A stretch of DNA of 51,332 nucleotides from Candidatus Omnitrophota bacterium (GCA_028865345.1 JAGWKL010000012.1:1-51332); one strand, 5' to 3'; shown: positions 1 through 7,867, counted from the first letter of the stretch. Notes: a model not told the origin generated them from the letters alone. Program-made: numbers and translations.

Positions 1-3
1 GAC

Positions 4-819
4 ATGCGATCTATTTTATTGGTACTGTTTCTTATAATTGCTCCCTGTGCCGGCCTTGGGGAAGAAAGGCCTTTGCCGCCGTTTTATAAGACCATCATGG
101 CCATCATGGCCCCTTTGGAATATTCCGGGGTGCCGGTCATGGTCAAGCCGCATGTGTCTTTGAGCGTTGATTTCGGCCGCAGGACATGGACGCTTAACAA
201 CATCCATGAATACGACAGCCGCGGAAACATCATTTTAGCCCAGGGCCGTTTCGGCCTTTGCGCGGAGCTGGCCACCTACCTGTTTGAAAAGATCAGGCCC
301 CTTCTCAACAGCCGCTACGAAGTCAAATTCGCCATGGTCGCTGAACCGGAATTCTTTTCCGCAGACCGTTCCAACCATATCGCCTTGCTGCTGGCGGACA
401 AGGCCCAAGGCCAGATTTATTTGATCGACCCCAGTTTCCATAAATACGCAAGGCTCAAGGACCTTCCTGAATACCGGGTGCTTAATGCTCAGGACACCCT
501 TGCCTTCGTCAAGGACAAATCCCACGATATCACCTTCAGCGTTGACCAGGCCATCCCGCTTTATATCAGGAAGGATTGCCTGCTCTCTTTTTCGGTGACA
601 TCCGTCGACGGGAAATTTGACAAGGACAATTTCATTTTTGTCATCTCCGCCGACCGGCGCGGCAAACCCGGCGGGCATGACATCGTCCTCATCGGACGGC
701 GCAATAAGAAATTCGAGGACCTGGAAGACAGGCCGCGGCTCTACCGCATCCTGACACAGGAGGAGATCGACGTCCTGTTTGGCAAATTAAAGGTGTGGAT
801 CCGTTCTATTGGGCCATGA
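4..819 (+). CDS. Exported transglutaminase-like protein of unknown role
   Basis: The N-terminus (about residues 1-19) is a hydrophobic signal peptide, so the product is probably exported to the periplasm. The body resembles a transglutaminase/papain-like fold only in having Cys, His and Asp in the right order and spacing: Cys86 in GLCAELA, His125 in SNHIALLL and Asp142 in YLIDPSF. I infer a possible cysteine hydrolase; the substrate is unknown. I do not recognise a specific family. The 3' end overlaps the convergent sixA gene by about 14 bases. The upstream region lies outside the window, so operon membership and the true start cannot be checked. Confidence 0.6.
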   Translation: MRSILLVLFLIIAPCAGLGEERPLPPFYKTIMAIMAPLEYSGVPVMVKPHVSLSVDFGRRTWTLNNIHEYDSRGNIILAQGRFGLCAELATYLFEKIRPLLNSRYEVKFAMVAEPEFFSADRSNHIALLLADKAQGQIYLIDPSFHKYARLKDLPEYRVLNAQDTLAFVKDKSHDITFSVDQAIPLYIRKDCLLSFSVTSVDGKFDKDNFIFVISADRRGKPGGHDIVLIGRRNKKFEDLEDRPRLYRILTQEEIDVLFGKLKVWIRSIGP

Positions 820-1315
820 GCCCAAGCTGGGGCGCGGTCACAAGCCAATTCAATACGGCGCCCAGGCGGCCCTTGGGCCCTTGCAGGCTCAAAGAGCAAA
901 GACCGCCTTTTTTTAAATCGATCAGCAGCTCTTTATCGCTCTGTAAAAGGCGGGAGATCATCTGCGTCAAATGAGGCTGGTGGCCGACCAGCAGGATACT
1001 TTCGGACTTCGGGAAACGGCGGCGGAGTTCCTGCAGCAGATCTTCAACAGGGGCCGGCTCCAGCAGGTTGTTGGTCAGATGAATGTCCTTTTTTTTGATC
1101 TTATAAACCTTGGCGATGATTTCGGCGGTCTGGCGGGCCCGTAAAAACGGGCTGGAGATGATGCAGTCGAATTTCAGGCCCAGCACCTGCATGCCGAGGC
1201 CGGCACGGCGCATTTTTTCCTGACCGTCCGCCGTCAAAGGCCGCAGGCTGTCGTCTTTGTATTTGGGATCGCCGTATTGGCCGGCAAGGCCGTGGCGCAG
1301 AAAATAAAGTTCCAT
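806..1315 (-). CDS. sixA: SixA-type phosphohistidine phosphatase
   Basis: A 169-aa histidine phosphatase (phosphoglycerate-mutase-like) protein. The N-terminus holds the catalytic RHG motif (FLRHGLA, residues 6-12), followed by SSPFLRARQTAE, typical of the family, and a second catalytic His in LVGHQPHL near residue 111. The length matches short SixA proteins, which remove phosphate from phosphohistidine in phosphorelay or PTS-like proteins in E. coli; the partner here is unknown. A strong Shine-Dalgarno (AGGAGG) precedes the ATG, and a TATAAT-like -10 lies at about 1336-1341 on the minus strand. The gene converges on the gene at 4-819 with a short overlap. Confidence 0.85.
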   Translation of the reverse strand: MELYFLRHGLAGQYGDPKYKDDSLRPLTADGQEKMRRAGLGMQVLGLKFDCIISSPFLRARQTAEIIAKVYKIKKKDIHLTNNLLEPAPVEDLLQELRRRFPKSESILLVGHQPHLTQMISRLLQSDKELLIDLKKGGLCSLSLQGPKGRLGAVLNWLVTAPQLGLMAQ

Positions 1316-1378
1316 GGCAAAATCCTCCTGAAACTATTATAATGAAACACCATTGATTGTTGATGACATATTTTATCA

Positions 1379-1454
1379 GGCCGCTTTTGCTGCTATGAAA
1401 ATTAATGAAAGCGGCACTTCGGATCAGTGGTAAAGCTTAGTGGGATTGTTTGGA
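1379..1454 (+). repeat. Dispersed structured repeat, copy 1
   Basis: The sequence begins with a perfect 8-bp stem GCCGCTTT/AAAGCGGC (1380-1387 with 1408-1415). The loop contains ATGAAAATTAA. Then come ACTTCG(G/A)ATCAG and TGG(T/A)AAAGC(T/A)TAGTGG and finally TTTGGA. The same ordered blocks recur at 26075-26169, where about 20 nt forming an extra hairpin are inserted. Here the repeat ends about 12 nt before the ATG of the lipoprotein gene. It could be a mobile hairpin repeat or a cis-regulatory RNA; the sequence alone does not decide. Confidence 0.7.
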
Positions 1455-1466
1455 AGGGAGTTTTTT

Positions 1467-1871
1467 ATGCGTTTTATAGGGATCATGCTTTTGAGTTTGG
1501 GCCTGGCCGGCTGCGCGACGGCGCCGGTCTATAATCCCATGCAGGTGGCCAATCAGCAGGAACTTTTATTGAATGAAAGCGGCCTTAAGGCTGTTGCCAA
1601 CGGCATGACCCTTGATCAGGTCCATCAGATCATGGGCCAGAAACTGATCATAGGCTATCAGTACCAGGCGCCGGATTACAAGCCCCTGACCATCCCCAAT
1701 CCGTATAAGAGCGAAACGATCAAGGGGACGGGGTATTTCATAGAATATTATATTCAGTCCATCGTCCAGCCTGACGGTACCGTAAGCGATGATGAATTGA
1801 TGCCTCTGGTGTTCAAAGACGGCAGGCTTATCGGCCGCGGCTGGCCCCTGGCCAACTCCCTGCGCCCGTAA
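1467..1871 (+). CDS. Small lipoprotein, unknown function
   Basis: A 134-aa protein starting at the ATG at 1467, which is preceded by GGAAGGGAG; the ORF-track start at 1440 lies inside an upstream repeat and is less likely. The first 17 residues form a signal peptide ending in a lipobox (LGLAGC), so it should be lipidated on the Cys and membrane-anchored. The rest contains GMTLDQVHQIMGQ, which resembles the helix found in small SmpA/OmlA-type (BamE-like) outer-membrane lipoproteins, but the match is too weak for a firm name. It is followed 3 nt later by trmB, so the two are probably co-transcribed. Confidence 0.75.
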   Translation: MRFIGIMLLSLGLAGCATAPVYNPMQVANQQELLLNESGLKAVANGMTLDQVHQIMGQKLIIGYQYQAPDYKPLTIPNPYKSETIKGTGYFIEYYIQSIVQPDGTVSDDELMPLVFKDGRLIGRGWPLANSLRP

Positions 1872-1874
1872 GTC

Positions 1875-2804
1875 ATGAAGAAGGCCTTTTATATTTCCTT
1901 AAAGCCTTTTTTGAACCACGGCGCCTTGCCGCGCCCGACGGACTGGAAGGCTGTTTTTGCCAATGATTTTCCCCTGGAAGTCGAGATCGGTTTCGGCAAC
2001 GGTGAATACCTGGCGGGCTTAAGCGCACAGACCCCCCGGACCAATTTTATAGGCTTCGAGCAGTACTGCGAACGCATCCAGAGGACCTTACGGAAATTAA
2101 GCCGCACAGGACTTGATAATGTGCGGGTATTGCGCTTGGACGCCAGGGCCGGCTTTCAAAGGTATTTGAGCCCGCAGACCGTCTCAAGGGTGCATTGCCT
2201 TTATCCGCCGCCGTGGCCCAAGAAATCGGATGCCAAGCACCGGCTTTTTACGGCGGATTTTTTGAGGCTTATCAACAGCAGGCTGGTGCCGGGGGGTGTT
2301 TTAAAGATCGTGACGGACCATTATCCTTATGTGGATTGGGTCAGGGAAAATATCCGGGACACCGGATTTGCCGTCGGGTTTGAAAAGACAGGCGCGCATC
2401 ACGGCACCAAATTCGAGAAGAAATGGGTGGAAGGCGGCCAGAGCGAATTTTACCAGCTGCTGCTGACCAAGCAGGACCATATGCCTGTCGGCATTACGGA
2501 GGACTCGGTTGTGCAAAGTTATTGTATCGATCATTTTGACCCCGAGCATTTCAGTTTTAAGGACTATTCCCATGAAGGGACCGCGGTGGCGTTCAAGGAA
2601 ATTCTATATGACGCCAAAAAGAAGACGGCCCTGGTCCATGTGATCGCCTGCGACGGGCCCCTCACCCAGAACATCCGCATCGTGATCGCCCATTCCCCCA
2701 AAGGCTGGCGCATCAATTTGGCCGAAGGCACAATGCTGATGCCGACCCTCGCCGTTGCCCGGGCCGTTGAATGCGTTTATGAGGCGGCGAAAAATAGTAA
2801 TTAA
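1875..2804 (+). CDS. trmB: tRNA (guanine-N7-)-methyltransferase with C-terminal extension
   Basis: TrmB makes m7G46 in the tRNA variable loop using SAM. The SAM-binding motif is EVEIGFGNGEYL (about residues 35-46), followed by NFIGFEQY and the family block LYPPPWPKKSDAKHRL. In most TrmB proteins that block reads FPDPWPKKRH, so the usual Asp is Pro here. The canonical domain ends near residue 205. About 100 further residues follow (from roughly PVGITEDSVVQSYC) that do not belong to the core family and look like an added alpha/beta domain. The start ATG is 3 nt after the upstream lipoprotein stop. Confidence 0.88.
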   Translation: MKKAFYISLKPFLNHGALPRPTDWKAVFANDFPLEVEIGFGNGEYLAGLSAQTPRTNFIGFEQYCERIQRTLRKLSRTGLDNVRVLRLDARAGFQRYLSPQTVSRVHCLYPPPWPKKSDAKHRLFTADFLRLINSRLVPGGVLKIVTDHYPYVDWVRENIRDTGFAVGFEKTGAHHGTKFEKKWVEGGQSEFYQLLLTKQDHMPVGITEDSVVQSYCIDHFDPEHFSFKDYSHEGTAVAFKEILYDAKKKTALVHVIACDGPLTQNIRIVIAHSPKGWRINLAEGTMLMPTLAVARAVECVYEAAKNSN

Positions 2805-2807
2805 CTG

Positions 2808-2836
2808 TTGTATCTCCTGCCTTCCTAAAGTATATT
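2808..2836 (+). promoter_or_regulatory. Sigma70-like promoter, predicted leaderless start for the carboxypeptidase gene
   Basis: TTGTAT (2808-2813), a 17-nt spacer, then TATATT (2831-2836). The predicted transcription start is about 2843, while the ATG is at 2844, and there is no Shine-Dalgarno in front of it. This suggests a leaderless mRNA. Confidence 0.55.
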
Positions 2837-2843
2837 GCCAGTT

Positions 2844-3662
2844 ATGCCAAAATTTTCTAAAGTGTTTTTCATTGCCGTCCTGGCGGCCGTCATCATTGCG
2901 CCGGGGCAGGGGTTGGCCTGGCGCCGGCCGTACCATTTAACGGCCCGCACGGCCCTTCTGTGGGACCCCGCGAACAACCATCGTTATTTTGACCTCGGCG
3001 CCGACCGGGAAGTTTATCCGGCTTCAACCACCAAGGTGCTGACAATACTTTTGGCCCTGGAACACCTTTCCTTGGACCAGTATGTGACGGTGCCGGAAAT
3101 CGCAACACGGATGCCGGAAACCAAACTGGGTTTGAGGGCCGGTGAATCCTACCGCGTGCGCGACCTCATTTACGGCATGCTGCTGATGTCGGCCAATGAC
3201 GCGGCCGTGACCCTGGCCCAGGCCGTGGCAGGGTCCCAGGAAAAATTTGTCGACATGATGAACGCCAAGGCCAGGGAACTGGGGGCCTTGCACAGCCATT
3301 TTGCCAATCCCGACGGGCTTCCCTCCAGGGGCCCGCAGTATACGACGGCCGCGGACATGAGCCTGATCTTCACCCAGGCGCTTAAAAATGACTTTTTCCG
3401 CCAGGCGATCACCCATAAATATATGGTCATCTCATCCAGGGCGGGCCGCCGTTTTTTCCTGCGTTCTTTCAACAAAACATTATTTTTCCGCTGGAGGTGG
3501 CATGTGTTCGGCAAAACCGGGTATACTAGAGAAGCGCGGTTTTGCTTTGTCGGTTATATTCCCAGGGGCAGGGACACCCTGGTCATCGCTGTTTACGGTT
3601 GCCGCCACCGGTGGACGGACATGAAATATATCATTGAACATTACGGCCACATCCTGCTTTAA
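2844..3662 (+). CDS. dacA: D-alanyl-D-alanine carboxypeptidase (peptidase S11, PBP5/6 type)
   Basis: A penicillin-binding protein that trims the terminal D-Ala of peptidoglycan stem peptides. The N-terminal signal peptide spans about residues 1-25. The three active-site motifs are all present: STTK (61-64), SAN (116-118) and KTG (224-226). The 272-aa length is shorter than E. coli PBP5 (about 400 aa): the C-terminal beta domain and amphipathic membrane anchor are missing, so the product is likely a soluble periplasmic enzyme. I chose the ATG at 2844 over the track start (TTG at 2835), because 2835 lies inside the -10 element. The exact family member (dacA, dacF or another) is not certain. Confidence 0.85.
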   Translation: MPKFSKVFFIAVLAAVIIAPGQGLAWRRPYHLTARTALLWDPANNHRYFDLGADREVYPASTTKVLTILLALEHLSLDQYVTVPEIATRMPETKLGLRAGESYRVRDLIYGMLLMSANDAAVTLAQAVAGSQEKFVDMMNAKARELGALHSHFANPDGLPSRGPQYTTAADMSLIFTQALKNDFFRQAITHKYMVISSRAGRRFFLRSFNKTLFFRWRWHVFGKTGYTREARFCFVGYIPRGRDTLVIAVYGCRHRWTDMKYIIEHYGHILL

Positions 3663-3730
3663 AATTTTATTGTTTGTTTTCTAAATTCATGTAGTATAAA
3701 AGCATTCATTTATCCCTTAAGGAGGATCGT

Positions 3731-4531
3731 ATGGACAATAAAAATAACGTCATTGTTATTCTGTTGGTCGTCTTAATCGTCATCGTTTCCGTGGTCGGCA
3801 TCCAGGGGGCGATTAAAGGCTCCCTGCAGAATGCCCTGGTCCCGTTGGACCAAAAGCTCGGTGTCATTCAGAGTTCCGAAAGGGACATTGAAAATAAACT
3901 CGACGGCCTGGAGAGGCAGTTGAGCCTGGTGAGCAGCAAGGTTGACTCCATCCATACTGTCGCGCCCCAGCAGCCCCAATTCCAGCCGCCCCCGGAGGAC
4001 ATGAACAAGGTTTACAATATCCCCGTCGGCACCTCCGCCGTCCTCGGCAACAAGAACGCTCCGGTGACGATCACGGAATTTTCCGATTTCCAATGCCCGT
4101 TTTGCGCCCGGTTTTATCCGCTCGTCAAAGAGGTCCTGGCCGCTTATCCTGGCAAGGTCAGGGTGGTCATCAAGAATTTCCCGCTGCCGTTTCACCCTAA
4201 CGCCCGTCCGGCCGCCAAGCTGGCCATGGCCGCCAGGCTGCAGGGCAAGTTTCAGGGGATGATGGAGTCCCTGCTGGCCAACGGCGGGGATGTTTCCGAT
4301 GCCAAGATCAAGGAATATGCCCAGAATTTAGGGTTGAATTATAATAAATTGATGGCTGATTATAAAAACCAGGATGCCCGGTGGGAAAAGGTGATCCAGG
4401 ACGATATGAAGCTGGGCCAAGAGGTGGATGTGCGCGGCACGCCGACATTTTATCTTAACGGCCGCAAAACCAATGCCCGGGACATCAACAGCCTTAAAGA
4501 GCAGATCGATCCGCTCCTCAAGGGAAAATAA
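3731..4531 (+). CDS. Membrane-anchored DsbA-like thiol oxidoreductase
   Basis: Residues 7-27 form a single transmembrane helix. A probable coiled coil follows (about 35-75), then a Pro/Gln-rich linker and a thioredoxin-fold domain from about residue 98. The active site is CPFC (122-125) in SDFQCPFCARFYP, and the cis-Pro loop is RGTPTFYLNG near the C-terminus. This is the BdbD/DsbA layout used for disulfide formation outside the cytoplasm. A strong AAGGAGG precedes the ATG. A strong intrinsic terminator follows at 4551-4587, so the gene is probably a single-gene transcript. The partner quinone oxidase (DsbB/VKOR) is not in the window. Confidence 0.85.
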   Translation: MDNKNNVIVILLVVLIVIVSVVGIQGAIKGSLQNALVPLDQKLGVIQSSERDIENKLDGLERQLSLVSSKVDSIHTVAPQQPQFQPPPEDMNKVYNIPVGTSAVLGNKNAPVTITEFSDFQCPFCARFYPLVKEVLAAYPGKVRVVIKNFPLPFHPNARPAAKLAMAARLQGKFQGMMESLLANGGDVSDAKIKEYAQNLGLNYNKLMADYKNQDARWEKVIQDDMKLGQEVDVRGTPTFYLNGRKTNARDINSLKEQIDPLLKGK

Positions 4532-4550
4532 CGGCAGTCCGGGATAATGA

Positions 4551-4587
4551 AAAGAGGGGACGCTTGATCCAGCGTCCCCTCTTTTTC
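4551..4587 (+). terminator. Intrinsic terminator after the DsbA-like gene
   Basis: AAAGAGGGGACGCT and AGCGTCCCCTCTTT form a perfect stem of about 14 bp with the 6-nt loop TGATCC, followed by a T-rich tract. The A-tract on the 5' side makes it plausible in both directions, but only the plus strand has a gene ending here. Confidence 0.92.
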
Positions 4588-4590
4588 TCT

Positions 4591-4618
4591 TTGCAAAGAC
4601 GGGGATTTAGTGTATATT
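4591..4618 (+). promoter_or_regulatory. Sigma70-like promoter for rpmA-glmS-rsmI
   Basis: TTGCAA (4591-4596), a 16-nt spacer, then TATATT (4613-4618), just downstream of the terminator. The transcript would start near 4625 and run into the strong AGGAGG ahead of the bL27 gene. Confidence 0.6.
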
Positions 4619-4658
4619 GTACGCTCCATAACGGGGTATTTACAGGAGGTTTGAATCT

Positions 4659-4910
4659 ATGGGTGGTCGTGTAGGAGGAATTACAAGCAAATATTATTAT
4701 GAGACCGCAGGCATCAAGGTCACCGGCGGCCAGAAGGTCAAGTCCGGGACCATTTTGACCCGTCAGGGCAATCAGTGGAAACCCGGCCTGAACGTGATCG
4801 GCCGTAGTTCGTTGACGGCCGCCTGCGATGGCGAAGTTTATTTCACCCGCCGCAAAAACAGTTACAACAAAGTCATCACGCTCATTAATATCAAGCCTTC
4901 AAATTCATAA
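4659..4910 (+). CDS. rpmA: 50S ribosomal protein bL27 (variant N-terminus)
   Basis: An 83-aa protein. The central block GIKVTGGQKVKSGTILTRQG followed by PGLNVIGRSSLTAACDGEV is the bL27 fold (compare GVKVFGGQ, G.I..RQ, PG.NVG.G.D in typical members). bL27 sits by the peptidyl-transferase centre. The N-terminus here (MGGRVGGITSKYYYE) lacks the usual Lys-rich AHKKGGGS tail that reaches the active site. The usual neighbours rplU and obg are also absent; glmS follows 11 nt downstream instead. A strong CAGGAGG lies before the ATG. I cannot tell whether a canonical copy exists elsewhere in the genome. Confidence 0.85.
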   Translation: MGGRVGGITSKYYYETAGIKVTGGQKVKSGTILTRQGNQWKPGLNVIGRSSLTAACDGEVYFTRRKNSYNKVITLINIKPSNS

Positions 4911-4921
4911 GGCCATAGCTT

Positions 4922-6751
4922 ATGTGTGGTATTGTGGGGTATGTTGGGAATAAGGACGCCCTGCCCATATTGCTCGAGAGCCTCAAAAAGCTTGAGTATC
5001 GGGGATATGATTCCAGCGGTGTGGGCCTTTTAGGCCATGAGGCGCGCCTCATCGTCCATAAGTCCAAGGGTAAGATCCGCAATCTTGAAGAGCTTTTGGC
5101 AAGCCAAAAGCTGCCCTTTGCCCCCGCAGGGATCTCCCATACGCGTTGGGCCACCCACGGCTTTCCTTCCGACATCAACGCCCATCCGCACACCGATAGC
5201 AGGCATACCATCGCCGTCGTCCATAACGGCATCATCGAAAATTACCAGGACCTTAAGGCCGTATTAAGGAAAAAAGGCTGTAAATTCGCTTCCGAAACGG
5301 ATTCCGAGGTCATTCCGCAGCTGATCGCGCATTTTTATAAAGGAGACCTGCCTGCCGCCGTGCGGCAGGCGATCGCCAAATTGAAAGGGACCTTTGCCTT
5401 AGGGGTCATCAGCCGCGACCATCCGGACGTGATCGTCGCCGCGCGGGTGGGCTCTCCGCTGGTCGTCGGCATCGGCAGGCATGAAAATTTTATCGCCTCG
5501 GATGTGCCCGCTATTTTGGATTTTACCCGCCGGGTCATTTATCTAAAAGACGGGCAGATGGCCGTCCTGACTAAGGAGAAGGTCGAAGTTTACGGCTTTG
5601 ACGGGAAGAAAGTCACGCCTGCCGTCGATACCGTGGCCTTCAATGTGACTGTCGCACGCAAGGATTCTTTCGCGCATTTTATGCTCAAGGAGATCCACGA
5701 GCAGCCCGGCGTGCTCGAGCAGATGTTGAACCTTCGCCTGAAGAACAAGCAGCTGACCCTGGAAGGATTGGGGATTTCCGACGATGTTTTAAAGCGCACG
5801 CGCAAGGTGATGATCGTCGCCTGCGGGACCGCGTATCATGCGGGTTTGGTGGGTAAATACGCGATCGAGGCCATGGCCCGCCTGCCCGTCGAGACAGATA
5901 CGTCCAGTGAATTCCGTTACCGTAATCCCATCATCGACAAGCATACTCTGATCGTTGCGGTCAGCCAGTCGGGGGAGACGGCTGATACCCTGGCGGCGGT
6001 GCGGGAAGCGCGTTCTAAGGGTGCACGGGTCATCGCCATTTGCAATGTGGTGGGTTCGTCCCTGGCCCGGGAAGCCGACGGGATCCTGTATACCTATGCC
6101 GGTCAGGAAATAGGCGTTGCCTCCACCAAGGCCTATACCGCCCAGCTCATGATGTTTTATCTGCTGGCCTTGAAATTGGCGCAGGTGCGCAAAAGCATGC
6201 CGCCCAAAGAATTGAAAAGCCTGGCCGGCCATCTGCTTCGCATCCCGGCGTTGTATAAAAGCATCCTTAAAAATATTGCCCATGTCCGGAAAGTGGCGGA
6301 AGCCAATTCGCACTTCGGCTGTTTTCTTTTTTTGGGCCGGCATGTCAATTATCCTTCCGCCCTGGAAGGGGCCCTCAAACTCAAGGAAATTTCCTATATC
6401 CCCGCCGAAGGTTACGCGGCCGGCGAGATGAAACACGGGCCCATCGCCCTCATCGACGAGTACCGGGCGGTCGTCTGCATCAATCCCGCCTCCCACGTCC
6501 ATGAGAAAATGTTTTCCAACATCCAGGAGATCAAGGCCAGGCGCGGCAATATCATCGCCATCGCAACCCAGGGCGATAAAGATATCCGGGCCCATGCCCA
6601 TTATGTCATCGAGGTGCCCAAGACCCCGGAGCTTTTAAGCCCGCTGTTGACGGCACTGCCTTTGCAGATGCTGGCCTATTTCATCGCGGTCAAACGCGGT
6701 TGCGACGTGGACCAGCCGCGTAATTTGGCCAAGTCGGTCACCGTCGAATAA
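4922..6751 (+). CDS. glmS: Glutamine-fructose-6-phosphate aminotransferase (isomerizing)
   Basis: GlmS makes glucosamine-6-phosphate from fructose-6-phosphate and glutamine, the first step toward UDP-GlcNAc for peptidoglycan and LPS. After Met removal Cys2 (MCGIVGYVG) is the N-terminal nucleophile of the glutaminase domain, with RWATHG and NGIIEN also conserved. Two SIS domains follow, with SQSGETADTLAA and the C-terminal LKEISYIPAEGYAAGEMKHG. The chain ends in NLAKSVTVE as expected. The 609-aa length is normal. No glmS ribozyme is visible in the short gap after rpmA. It is followed 5 nt later by rsmI. Confidence 0.97.
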   Translation: MCGIVGYVGNKDALPILLESLKKLEYRGYDSSGVGLLGHEARLIVHKSKGKIRNLEELLASQKLPFAPAGISHTRWATHGFPSDINAHPHTDSRHTIAVVHNGIIENYQDLKAVLRKKGCKFASETDSEVIPQLIAHFYKGDLPAAVRQAIAKLKGTFALGVISRDHPDVIVAARVGSPLVVGIGRHENFIASDVPAILDFTRRVIYLKDGQMAVLTKEKVEVYGFDGKKVTPAVDTVAFNVTVARKDSFAHFMLKEIHEQPGVLEQMLNLRLKNKQLTLEGLGISDDVLKRTRKVMIVACGTAYHAGLVGKYAIEAMARLPVETDTSSEFRYRNPIIDKHTLIVAVSQSGETADTLAAVREARSKGARVIAICNVVGSSLAREADGILYTYAGQEIGVASTKAYTAQLMMFYLLALKLAQVRKSMPPKELKSLAGHLLRIPALYKSILKNIAHVRKVAEANSHFGCFLFLGRHVNYPSALEGALKLKEISYIPAEGYAAGEMKHGPIALIDEYRAVVCINPASHVHEKMFSNIQEIKARRGNIIAIATQGDKDIRAHAHYVIEVPKTPELLSPLLTALPLQMLAYFIAVKRGCDVDQPRNLAKSVTVE

Positions 6752-6756
6752 AAGAG

Positions 6757-7440
6757 ATGCTTTATATCGTCTCCACCCCCATCGGCAATCTTAAAGACAT
6801 TACTTTTCGGGCGATAGAGACCTTAAGGTCCGTGGACCTGATCGCCGCGGAGGACACCCGCCATACCAAAATACTTCTTGAGGCTTACCAGATCCAAAGG
6901 CCGCTGACCTCTTTTTTTGAGCACAACCAGCTTAAAAAGACTGAGGGTCTGCTTGAACTTTTAAAGGCAGGCAAAAGCGTGGCCCTGGTCACCGACGCGG
7001 GCACCCCCGGCATCAGCGACCCCGGCTTTCTTTTGGTCAGGCGCGCCATGGAAAACAATGTCCCTGTGAGCGTCATTCCCGGGGCCAGCGCCTGCCTCAC
7101 AGCCCTGACAGCGTCGGGCCTGCCGGCCCACCGTTTTTTGTTTGAAGGGTTTTTGCCCATCAAAAGCGGGGCGCGGCGCCATAAGCTTGAATCTCTGAAG
7201 GGATTTAAAGGCACGCTCATTTTTTATGAATCCCCGCACCGCCTGTTGAAGACCTTAAAAGACATGCAGGATGTTTGGGAAGATCCCGTGATCGTGGTGG
7301 CCCGCGAGCTGACCAAGAAGTTTGAGGAAGTGCTTCGGGACAAGACCAGCCGGTTGATGGAGCACTTCCGGCTCCATGCGCCTAAGGGTGAATTCGTTTT
7401 ACTGAGGAACGAAGACGAGGACGGGTCTTTACATACATGA
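6757..7440 (+). CDS. rsmI: 16S rRNA 2'-O-ribose C1402 methyltransferase RsmI (short form)
   Basis: This is a SAM-dependent tetrapyrrole-methylase-fold enzyme. Its features are the N-terminal LYIVSTPIGNLKDIT, AAEDTRHT, then LVTDAGTPGISDPG and FYESPHRL, all diagnostic of RsmI. At 227 aa it stops after the catalytic domain and lacks the C-terminal helical domain present in forms of about 280 aa. It lies 5 nt after glmS, so it is probably in the rpmA-glmS-rsmI operon. The 3' end overlaps the convergent Cys-rich protein gene by 12 bases. Confidence 0.93.
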   Translation: MLYIVSTPIGNLKDITFRAIETLRSVDLIAAEDTRHTKILLEAYQIQRPLTSFFEHNQLKKTEGLLELLKAGKSVALVTDAGTPGISDPGFLLVRRAMENNVPVSVIPGASACLTALTASGLPAHRFLFEGFLPIKSGARRHKLESLKGFKGTLIFYESPHRLLKTLKDMQDVWEDPVIVVARELTKKFEEVLRDKTSRLMEHFRLHAPKGEFVLLRNEDEDGSLHT

Positions 7441-7866
7441 ACCCGGATTGCCGGGGATGTTGCTGCTGCATCCTTGCCCGGCGGGACAGGCCCCTTCTAA
7501 ATTTCCGCATTTATTTCCGCAGTTGTCATTGCCGCAATTAAGGGTCGCTGAACAGGGTTTGACCGGCATGCATGTGGCGTTGATCGATGTCCAGCTGGTT
7601 CCGGAAGAAACAAATATCGTCTGGGCTTCGGTATCAAAAAACATCAGCCCCGCCGGACAGGGAGGCAGATTGTCGGCGGGCTCAAAAGAGCAGTGGTACT
7701 GGGCTTGAACGGCGCTAAGGCTGGATGCGGCCAGCTGCAAGGAATTGGTATGGATTTTATTGTAATTGCCGGAGGGCGCCGGATAATAGGTGGTCAGGGT
7801 TTGGGTGGCGGCCAGCAAGGGCGCGGCCCCAAGCGCACAGAAAAAGGCGAGGACTAACACCCGCAA
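7429..7866 (-). CDS. Secreted Cys-rich protein with TYYPAP motif, unknown function
   Basis: The ORF track starts this frame at 8088, but residues before about 75 overlap the upstream 96-aa gene and read as low-complexity shadow. I place the start at the TTG at 7866, 1 nt after the upstream stop, giving 145 aa beginning LRVLVLAFFCALGAAPLLA, a clear signal peptide. GTG at 7860 is an alternative. The mature part starts TQTLTTYYPAPSGNYNKI, a motif I recall from small exported proteins of Omnitrophota-like genomes. The C-terminus is Cys-rich (NCGNDNCGNKCG), like disulfide-rich extracellular repeats. The function is unknown. It is probably translated together with the upstream gene. Confidence 0.6.
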   Translation of the reverse strand: MRVLVLAFFCALGAAPLLAATQTLTTYYPAPSGNYNKIHTNSLQLAASSLSAVQAQYHCSFEPADNLPPCPAGLMFFDTEAQTIFVSSGTSWTSINATCMPVKPCSATLNCGNDNCGNKCGNLEGACPAGQGCSSNIPGNPGSCM

Positions 7867-7867
7867 G

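Noticed and set aside
4911-4921. glmS ribozyme
   Set aside because: Only 11 nt separate the bL27 and glmS genes, so there is no room for it and no ribozyme core sequence is seen.
5789-6601. 270-codon open frame antisense to glmS
   Set aside because: Same reasoning: opposite strand of a conserved gene, no family motif, no start signals.
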